From Imbricaverruca yamaguchii (lineage: Eukaryota; Arthropoda; Thecostraca; Neoverrucidae), in assembly GCA_034440575.1 (NCBI GenBank), contig JAOTOL010001633.1:3247911-3311910 (forward strand): a stretch of 64,000 nt of DNA, written 5' to 3'. The position numbers and the translations under genes are program-made. The notes below the pieces were generated by a model, which searched no databases, was not told the DNA's origin, and was given only the letters and a program-made list of their open reading frames with translations. Shown one piece after another: positions 21,365-29,460 of this stretch; position 1 is the stretch's first letter; the number at the start of each line of letters is the position of its first letter.

Positions 21365-22116
21365 CGGCTCTCGAGGAGTGAAGGGTGGCTCCTGCTCTGA
21401 CTGAGACCAGCGCCCGCGGTTTGACTCGGCGTCGCCGGCCGGCGCACTTCCGAGGCGGACCGCCGCGGCTGAGATGGCTCGGCGGGAGGCCTCGCGCCGT
21501 CAGCCGTCGGCTGCTGAATCACGATGACGGGCTTCCTAAGCGCGCGGAGGGGCTGCCGCAGGCCGCTGCTTGGCTGCCGCAAGCCGCTGCTTGGCTGCCG
21601 CAGACCGCTGCTAGGCTGCTGCAGGCCGCTGCTAGGCTGCTGCAGCCGCTCTGGTTGTCGCAGCCGCTGTGCTGCCGCAGGCCGCTTGGCTGCCGCAGGC
21701 CGCTGCTTGGCTGCCGGCTGCTGCAGCCGCTAGGCTGCCGCAGGCCGCTGCTGGGTGCTGCAGCCGCTGGGCTGCTCAGGCTGCTGCAGGCCGCTGCTAG
21801 GCTGCTGCAGACCGCTACTGGGTTGTCGCAGGCCGCTGCTAGGTTGCCGCAGACCGCTGCTGGGCTGTCGCAGTCCACTCCAATGTTGTCGCAGTCCACC
21901 GCTAGGTTGTCGGTAGCCGACGGTGGCTGCCTGCCGGGGTTTAAAGCACAGGGCAGCGGCGGGGTCGCCCGCTGGACTGTCTGACCAGCCGTCGTGGGCC
22001 ATCGACTTGATGGGCGTGATACCTATGCTGCTGCCGCTGCTGCCGATCGAGTGACATGGTGTGGAAGTCAGCGGGCGGCGTGTGCCAATGCGGGCCTGGC
22101 ACGTGTCGCGAGCCAT
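21365..22116 (-). CDS. exon 5 of the minus-strand gene, A copy (frame broken)
   Basis: Acceptor GGTGGCTGTTGCAG|ATGGCT and donor GAGAGCCG|GTGAGT. The beginning (MARDTCQARIGTRRPLT...) and the end (...RSHPSLLES) are in the same frame. Inside the SGLRQP/SGLQQP-coding repeat (about 21,585-21,790) irregular units shift the frame and an in-frame TAG appears at 21,732-21,730. The exon is 165 bp (55 codons) longer than in the B copy, so net length is still codon-multiple. Either the repeat has expanded and mutated or it was mis-sequenced. The B copy keeps one open frame. Confidence 0.65.
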
Positions 22117-22255
22117 CTGCAACAGCCACCGTGCCAGCACTACTTGACACGCAAGTGAAGGTCGTGAAATGACAATATCATTGCCAGGATCAGCATGGTG
22201 TTGTAGTCTTTTACTCCATTGTTCCCTTGTTCACTTTCCTTCAGGATGCTCCTAA

Positions 22256-22424
22256 AACTGTGTGTTTTCGGCTCTATTCGACAATCCTCCACTTTGTGCT
22301 AGCCGTGCTCTTGATCAGCACTAGCTTGTCCAGTGACGACTGGTTTATCCTATTCAAAACGAGGAAGGGGAGAAGGACCGGGTTTTTTAGGGGGCCCCCC
22401 TCCCCCCCCCCCCCCCCCCCCCAA
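22256..22424 (+). other. copy-specific inverted insertion related to the exon 3 acceptor
   Basis: Absent from copy B, where CTCCTAAA is followed almost at once by TGACAAAATG (35,723-35,734). The first 100 or so bases match the reverse complement of 25,566-25,669 with a few differences. The match continues more weakly into exon 3 (ACGAGGAAGGGGAGAAGGAC here against ACCGAGGAAGGCGACATGGA there). The end is a G run and then more than 20 C residues. Confidence 0.85.
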
Positions 22425-23461
22425 TGACAAAATGCACCCATTGCCGAAGCAGCAACTTCTGCACTATGGTCAAGAGATACTTTTTAGTGAATTGAAGTGT
22501 TGAATTACTAAATGTACCTCCGTAATAGCATAAACTCGCACTTCCTAGTAACTGATACATCGTGCCATGCGTGCTTATGAGTGTGCAGTTTATATTTTCC
22601 CCAAATGTTGCCAAGATCACATAGGTTCTCATGACAATACAAATCATATTTGTCAAATGCGTCTAATCATGCATTTTTAAATTCATGATGCGATACATGG
22701 GATACCACTACTTACTTGCCTGGAGTCGATGAATCTTACTCTAACGAAGTTCGTTTTGGACCCCCTCATTTCAATACATTTGGATTCCATGGATCCTGGG
22801 ATCAGGCGTCTGGCTGGATACATCACGTGATGGCGTGGCGATCAGTCATGGTGTGTCTGTGTCACGTCATAAAATCCCTTCAGCCAATAGCGGCGGACAC
22901 CTGCACACCACCACCGTATAAGACTGGTGGGACTGTCACGTGATTGGGCAGTCGGTCAGGCTCGAACTCGCCCGCAAGGACAGTTCTCCGCTGACAAGCC
23001 ATTCGGCTCGGAACTGGCGGTGCGGGTGGACGTATGTGAGAGACGTGCTCACATACGGCACGGCTCACCGTATGTGAGACGGCGGCTGTGTCTTTGTTAA
23101 CGTTCGCATCCCTGAATTTGCGTCACTTTGCTAACGTTCGCATTCTTGAAACCGCTTAACCATTTGTAATCATTTGATTTGTCATTTAACAACTCAATAC
23201 AATGGCTTTAATCACGGTGGCTTTCCACAACAGCACTTGGATTTGGGAGAAGCGTCGAATGTGCGAACCAGTTATCGCAAAACCGAGGAAAAGCAGGACC
23301 ATCACTTCTGCCAGACAACATATTTCCTTATACTACATAGCGCATCGCACACGGGAGACAAACGTGAATAACGTACCAAAACTGGGGTGCCTGACTTCCG
23401 CCAAGGCTGGCGTCTGTTCCGATCTGGTGAAAAACCTGTCTCGCCGACAGCAGCTGCCTAC

Positions 23462-24483
23462 CTGTGTCCGCGGAGGTGAGCAGGACAGCGGCTCGGTCGG
23501 ACTCGCTGACCGTACGTCGCCACCACCACTCCACTGCGAGTCGCCCAGTGGGCTAGTGTCACCACCGCCGGTAGTGTCCGACGGATGCTCAGCACCAGAG
23601 CACCCGGATGTGCCATTCACGGCGACGGCGGCCGCCGCCACCAGCGACTTGTCCACCGTGAACGTGCCGAAGCGCTGCTTCTTGTCGACGCGGTACGTGC
23701 CTGTGGTGGGTCGGCACACGTTGTTGGCCTTGCGCGCCGGCTGCGCGCGAGACTGATGGGCGGTCGGGTCGCGCCCCTCGCTGGCCACCGGCCGATCCAT
23801 CGGTCTAGAAGCGAGACCGGTCGACTGCGCGCGCGTCTGATCGGCGGTCGGGTCGCGCTCCTCGCTAGCCACCGGTCGATCCATCGGCCTAGAGGCGCGA
23901 CTGGCCGGCTGCGCGCGCGTCTGATCGGCGGTCGGGTCGCGCTCCTCCCTGGCCACCGACCAATCCATCGGACCCGAACCGAGACTGGCGACGCCCTCGG
24001 ACGGGTCCTCGGCAGCGCAATCCAGCTCGCGCTGCTCCGTGGATGCCTGCTGGCGTGAGAAGGCGCAGGCGGCCGCCTGCCGGTCAACGCCTGACATTGA
24101 AGAGGTCGACCCTCGACTGGTCTCGGCGGCGGCAGGTTCCGGTGCAGGGTCACAACCGGCGCCAGCCGCATCTAAATTTGCACCAACTCTATCATCAGTC
24201 GTCCCCTTGCCCACCCTCATCTCGGGCATCGCGCACCGACTCTGGTCCAATCCAACGCCTGTCCGATGACCGCCGTCGGCGGGCGTCGCCGGCAGCGACC
24301 AGACGCACTGAGCTCGGACGTCGGCCGGCGTAGGGGACGGCGGCGGCGAGGCGTTCTCCAGGCATCCCGGGGGAGGCGAAACGCGCCCCAATGAGGGCAG
24401 CATCGCCGACTCCAGAGACATCAGCTCATTCTCGCCAGGTATGCTCATCTTAACGTCCAGCAACTCTGACGGCAAAGGCGGAG
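23462..24483 (-). CDS. exon 4 of the minus-strand gene, A copy (1022 bp)
   Basis: Acceptor GGTACCATGTCAG|CT, which completes an Ala codon with the last G of exon 3, and donor CGGACACAG|GTAGGC in phase 0. The 340-codon frame reads APPLPSELLDVKMSIPGENE, then Pro/Ser-rich sequence, then three diverged 28-residue repeats around MDRPVASEERDPTADQTRAQ. A short ordered-looking segment TGTYRVDKKQRFGTFTVDKS follows, then Gly/Ser/Thr-rich sequence. No domain was recognised. The frame stays open past the donor to 23,333, but the donor plus phase match with exon 5 favours splicing there. The large GC-rich open frame, kept in both copies without a stop, is the strongest coding evidence in the window. Confidence 0.8.
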
Positions 24484-25235
24484 CTGACATGGTACCGGGT
24501 AACAGGTATGACGGTGGACAGCAGAGTGGACAAAGTACCGGGTAATGCTCATGACGGTCGACAGCTTGCACAACACACGGTAGTTGGTGGCACACTTCGT
24601 AGCAATCAGGGAAGGGAAAACCTTAGAAACACGTAGTCGAAGCTGCCTATATCGCAACGGGGACACCAAGCACTTCAGCTGGGCATTTAAAGGCAGCAAA
24701 ATATAACAGCCAGGAATATAAAAAATGAACTACGTCGATGCGAAGGAGAAACACGCTAGTCTGTCCCTTTCCTCCCCTCTCGCACACATACCTTCACATG
24801 TCATCGCTTAACAGCCACTGGGCAAGGAGATTAATCCACTTCGTGCCCCTTGATGTGAACTGTTTGATCAAGTATATTTCACGGAAGTGTTCCTATCATC
24901 AATGTACGGTGTCTTGTAATGTTTAAAATGAAACAAGCATTGGCTTGTTCCCGTTGACTGGATCAATTGTCCGCTTTTTGCCCGTGAAGAAGGTATAAAG
25001 CAGCACGCATTGTTCCGATAAATTTTCCTGAAATTAATGATAAAACTAATACATTCAAAGGTCATCCTACGCTAGCTTCAACTGTGTACCATTCAGCAAT
25101 ACATTTATAAATATGGCAGATAAATATAAAAGGGGTGTGAGTTGGTGATAGAGAGTGAGAGCGAGTAATAGCGATTGAGTGAGTGATGGAGAGTGAGAGT
25201 GAGTAATAGCGAGTGGGTGAGACACCGTAGACAAG

Positions 25236-25236
25236 C

Positions 25237-25320
<84 letters not shown>

Positions 25321-25322
25321 GG
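25236..25322. repeat. (AGAC)n microsatellite, A copy
   Basis: About 21 tetranucleotide repeats, flanked on both sides by GAGTGAGA- and GACGGACAG-like simple sequence. Lies in intron 3. Length differs from copy B (38,526-38,613). Long Leu/Ser/Val/Cys-rich open frames here are an artefact of the repeat. Confidence 0.97.
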
Positions 25323-25483
25323 AGACGAACAGACGGACATACGGACAGAGATAGACGGACAGACGGACGGATGGACAGATGGCCAGACCAACAGACATAC
25401 AGATAGATAGATGGATAGAGACCGGGAGATAGGGAGAAAGTTAGAGTGAGAAATAGCACTTCATGCAGCACTCTCCCACTTAC

Positions 25484-25565
25484 CATCCTCCCTAGTCAGC
25501 GCGGCGAACTGGTCGGCGAGCATGAGCGCCTCCTGATACGCCAGGTCCATGTCGCCTTCCTCGGT
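25484..25565 (-). CDS. exon 3 of the minus-strand gene, A copy (82 bp)
   Basis: Acceptor CCTATTCAG|ACC and donor GATG|GTAAGT. Reads TEEGDMDLAYQEALMLADQF and AALTRED in phase 0, leaving one base. The peptide is acidic and could form an amphipathic helix. A diverged inverted copy of its acceptor region is present at 22,256-22,380 in this copy only. Confidence 0.75.
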
Positions 25566-26304
25566 CTGAATAGGATAAACCAGTCGTCACTGGGCAAGCT
25601 AGTGCTGATCAAGAGCACGGCTGGCACAAAGTGGAGGATTGTGGAATAGAGCCGAAAACACACAGTTTTAGTGATCGAATGCATCTGGCTTCCTTCATTT
25701 CGAGGAATGCAAATACGTGCAGGTACAATTTCAACACGTACGACACGGCATGTGATAATGATGCTTTGTGTTACTTGACACTGACCTTTAGCTTTATTCA
25801 TGCAACACCAATCTCCAAACAGATGTGAAAATATTGGTAAACTTGACAGTGGTAAGCATTTGCATGAGCTCACTGACTAAATTAAAGTAGATTCCTGAAG
25901 TGCTCTGGTAGCGAACGACATTGCATACGATGCTAGCATCTTAACGTGTCACAGCAATGAAAATGACTTTGTTGTGGACATATTTTTCGCGTTATCTTAA
26001 TATATGTATCTCATGAAGGCACCTTTCAGACATGCATATCATCTCCAGGACAATGTAGGACACCAAGAAGCGTATTCACCAAATTAAGTAAAGCTTGTGA
26101 GATGACACAAGGTGTGTTTGTCACAGTCGAGAAACTAGTCAGAATATTCACGAGAAATACCGAAACGCACTTTCAATGTGAACATAATTCACACTTGCAC
26201 ACACTCCGTACAATCTGATCCATGGTTGACATTATATCGCACAAAATCATCACATAATTTCGTTTTTTTAAAGCCAAATTTCTGCCCACAAAACCCGTAG
26301 TTGT

Positions 26305-26360
26305 GGTGGTGGTTGATTCGAGTTTAGGGGCGCGTCGACATCTAGGGTCACTTTGCGCCC
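26305..26360 (+). mobile_element. tiny hairpin element, copy 3 (56 bp), A copy of the block
   Basis: Flanked by AAACCCGTAGTTGT at 26,291-26,304 and at 26,363-26,376, a perfect 14-bp direct repeat. 5' part GGTGGTGGTTGATTCGAGTT, hairpin arms GGGCGC (26,328-26,333) and GCGCCC (26,355-26,360), GTCGACATCTAGGGTCACTT between them. Best example of the family. It lies in intron 2. Confidence 0.8.
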
Positions 26361-26409
26361 ATAAACCCGTAGTTGTACTTGCACTGGCGGCCAAAACGTC
26401 CGTCCGTCC

Positions 26410-27120
26410 GTGCCACTGCATGTCAACTCACGACCTGACCAGATCCGCTGCAGGTCAACTCACGACCTGACCACATCCGCTGCAGGTAAACTCACGACCT
26501 GACCACATCCGCTGCAGGTCAACTCACGACCTGACCACATCCGCTGCAGGTAAACTCACGACCTGACCACAGCTACTGCATGTCAACTCACGACAGGTCT
26601 ACATCCGACCACTACCCGAGACAACTCACGGCAAGTCAACACCCGACCACTACCCGAGACAATTCACGGCAGGTCCACACCCGACCACTACCCGAAACAA
26701 CTCATGGCAGGTCCACATCCGACCACTACCCGAGACAACTTACGGCAGGTCAACACCCGACCACTACCCGAGACAATTCACGGGAGGTCAACACCCGACC
26801 ACTACCCGAGACAACTCACGGCAGGTCCACACCCGACCACTACCCGAAACAACTCACGGCAGGTCCACACCCGACCACTACCCGAAACAACTCACGGCAG
26901 GTCCACACCCGACCACTACCCGAAACAACTCATGGCAGGTCCACATCCGACCACTACCCGAGACAACTTACGGCAGGTCCACATCCGACCACTACCCTAG
27001 GCAACTCACGGGAGGTCAACACCCGACCACTACCCGAAACAACTCACGGCAGGTCCACACCCGACCACTACCCGAAACAACTCACGGCAGGTCCACATCC
27101 GACCACTACCCTAGGCAACT
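26410..27120. repeat. 32-bp and 38-bp tandem repeats, A copy
   Basis: First about five units of 32 bp (CAGGTCAACTCACGACCTGA then CCACATCCGCTG), changing at about 26,580 into 14 units of 38 bp (CTCACGGCAGGTCCACACCC then GACCACTACCCGAAACAA). The array stops only 3 bases short of exon 2, so the GTGAGT donor of exon 2 is part of the last repeat unit (GGCAACTCAC on the plus strand). The open frames across it come from a unit that cycles through three frames. Confidence 0.95.
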
Positions 27121-27123
27121 CAC

Positions 27124-27276
27124 GGCGGCGAGGTCGTCGTCGGCGGGCGGCTGCGGCGAGCCTGCTGCTGTCTTCTGCTGACTGTTGTCGTGTTTCAGCC
27201 GTCCACTTGGGACGTCTGCCGGACGGCTGGCGGGCGTCCAGTTATTGTCCATGTCGTCATCGTCGTTGTTGTTGTC
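27124..27276 (-). CDS. exon 2 of the minus-strand gene, A copy (153 bp)
   Basis: Acceptor GTGCCCTACCCAG|GAC and donor GCCGCC|GTGAGT, phase 0-0, 51 codons. Starts DNNNDDDDMDNNW, an acidic Asn/Asp run, then a Pro/Ser-rich stretch ending PPADDDLAA. The donor lies in the first unit of the adjoining 38-bp repeat. Confidence 0.75.
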
Positions 27277-28135
27277 CTGGGTAGGGCACATTGGCATGAG
27301 CACGCCCTGCGCTGATCGGAAACACGGCTTGCACAAAGTGTAGTCTATTGCCGATGCAGATACGAACTGCGGTGTTACGCGCAGGTTCAACGTTGTAGTG
27401 AAACCGCGCCTCCAGTCATCTCGAAACATGCTAGCATAGTGTGCCAACGTCGTGTGTAACATATGTAATAACGTTGCTACTTGATACTGGCACGGTCTTG
27501 AAATAGCATATGAAAAGCTAAGTTAGCACTTGCTGGGTGGGGGGACTCCTAGAGTATGATGCCTGGTAGAGTATTATCGCACCAGTCTCACGTAAATCCC
27601 GATCCATATTGCATATCAGTGTGCAGTGAATCGGAATTAAACATAGCTTCGCTCCTGATCCCTGTCACCTTTGTAATACAATCGTGATTACACTTGGAAC
27701 AGGGTTGCAATACATCATGTAGTAAATACCCTGTGTGCAACGTTGATGTGGCTACTTCTACTACGAAAGATGAGATCGCACCAGGCCTGAGATTTAGCAA
27801 CGTTTCTGGACATCGTGAAAACCTACCTGAACGGCCTATAATATGCCTGCCTGCCTATATAGTACCATTGTCCAAGAAGTTGTGCTCCTTCAAAGTATGC
27901 AACGTGGATGAAAGTCGCTGATAGTACAACAGAAGGTAATTTACCACTCACGTGCCCGAAATAGTCTGACATTTTTTTTCTTCAACTTTACTTATTACAT
28001 TTGTCCAGAAGGTTTCTGTTTCACAGCCACATTTTTTCACACCAATCTGCACTGAAAGTAGACTTTTGTGGACCCATCCTCTCCCATACTCCCCCCACGC
28101 ATCCCCGATTGAACCCAACCCTAAATGCAAATGCA

Positions 28136-28745
28136 CTTAAGCGCAAAAGTACGTATGGGGAAATGTACGTAAGCGCAAATGTATGTTTGCGCAAAAATTC
28201 GTAAGCACAAATGCGCGCATGTGCAAAAGAACGCAAGCGCACATGTACGTAAGCGCAAACATACGTAACCACAAATATACGCAAACGCAAATGTACGTAA
28301 ACGTAGCGGCATGTAAACGTAAAAGTATGCAAAAGCAAATGTAGGTATGTGTCAATGTATGTACATTGAGGCAAACGTACTCGCACTCGCATACTTTTTG
28401 CGTTTAAGTACATTTGTGCAGACGTACATTTACGCTGACATACTCTTGCGCTTACGTACATTTGCGCATTCGTACATTTGCGCTTATATGTTTCTGCGCT
28501 TACGTACTTTTACGCTAAAGTACATTTGCTCTGACGTACATTCGCTTACGTACTTTTGTCATATGTACATTTGCTCTTTCGTGCATCTGCCATACGTGCA
28601 TTTGTCATACCTACTTTCGCGCTTTCGTATTTATGCGCTTACGTACATCTGCCATACGTACTTTTGTGCACATGTACATTTTCTTATGCACGCTTACGTA
28701 CATCTGCCATACGTACATTTGTCCTTACATATATTTGTGTTAGAA
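28136..28745. repeat. inverted array of a 16-bp repeat, A copy
   Basis: Left half (28,136-28,345) has about 13 units of ACGTAAGCGCAAATGT in one direction. The right half (28,370-28,745) has about 22 units of the reverse complement (ACATTTGCGCTTACGT). The two halves could pair into a very large stem. The array ends about 10 bp from the exon 1 donor. Confidence 0.9.
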
Positions 28746-28754
28746 TCAACTCAC

Positions 28755-29020
28755 AGTGATGAGGTCGCAGGGGAGCAGCTGCAGCGAGTCCTCGGACCGG
28801 CGACTGCTGCCGTTTCCTATCCGTTCATCCGACACATCTACCAGATGACCAGTGGGCACAGAAGTGGCCGAGGCACCCGTGGCGGGGGCGACAGGCCGGT
28901 ATCCGTCGCCGTCCAGCAGCGGTTCGGGCGACGCCTCCAGCTTGCTGTAGGGCAGCAGCAGGTTGAGCGGGTAGGTCGGCGGCGCGTCGGTGGTGTCCAG
29001 CAGCTCCACCAGCAGTTCGT
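28755..29020 (-). CDS. exon 1 of the gene model, A copy (266 bp; internal)
   Basis: Acceptor CCGTGTTTCAG|AC, taking two bases of a split codon, so an earlier exon must end in phase 1. Donor ATCACT|GTGAGT in phase 0. Reads ELLVELLDTTDAPPTYPLNL and further Pro/Ser/Gly-rich sequence to LPCDLIT. No domain recognised. The upstream exon was not found between 29,021 and the end of the block. Confidence 0.75.
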
Positions 29021-29154
29021 CTGAAACACGGAGGCACTGAAACGACGTCCGACACACGCAGGCTCGGCCACAACACAGCCTGCACAGCCGAGGCGAACGA
29101 AAGTAGTGTGGAGCACACTCGAAGCCATGCGCCGGACGTGCCTGCTGACACGAC

Positions 29155-29460
29155 ACTGTCGCCGTTTGTCGCAAGACAGTGGACACGACACGTCTGCTGA
29201 TTTGACACAGTCTGTCGCCGACACAGTGGACACACCGATACATCTGCTGACGCGACACAGTCGGTCACCGACACGTCTGCTGACGCGACACAGTGGACAC
29301 ACCGATACGTCTGCTGACGCGACACAGTCGGGCACCGACACGTCTGCTGACGCGACACAGTCGGCCACCGATACGTCTGCTGACGCGACACAGTCGGTCA
29401 CCGACACGTCTGCTGACGCAACACAGTCGGCCACCGATACATCTGCTGTGCGCGCCGTCC
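29155..29460. repeat. 33-bp tandem repeat, A copy
   Basis: About eight units of CACCGACACGTCTGCTGACG then CGACACAGTCGGC. Lies in the intron upstream of exon 1. Both strands stay open because the unit is 33 bp, but no splice-consistent exon uses it. Confidence 0.93.

Larger units (their letters stand above)
19487..29020 (-). other. minus-strand gene model, at least six exons (A copy)
   Basis: Six exons in 5'-3' order: 29020-28755, 27276-27124, 25565-25484, 24483-23462, 22116-21365 and 19572-19487. All have AG acceptors and GT donors (GTGAGT, GTGAGT, GTAAGT, GTAGGC, GTGAGT, GTGAGT). The phases at the five junctions agree (0, 0, 1, 0, 2) and a single frame runs through, except for a break inside exon 5 of this copy. 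The product is acidic and Pro/Ser-rich in its N-terminal part and has an SGLRQP-rich, basic part later. I recognise no catalytic domain. Its low complexity and basic Ser/Pro/Arg repeats are reminiscent of cytoskeletal scaffold proteins, which is only an impression. The true first exon, last exon and promoter are not identified. Confidence 0.75.

Noticed and set aside
25062..25486. Leu/Ser/Val/Cys-rich minus-strand frames resembling membrane proteins
   Set aside because: They are translations of (AGAC)n, open in several frames at once.
28021..29024. Phe/Cys/Tyr-rich frames resembling a multi-pass membrane protein (225 codons, plus strand)
   Set aside because: Translation of the 16-bp inverted repeat array, then antisense of exon 1.
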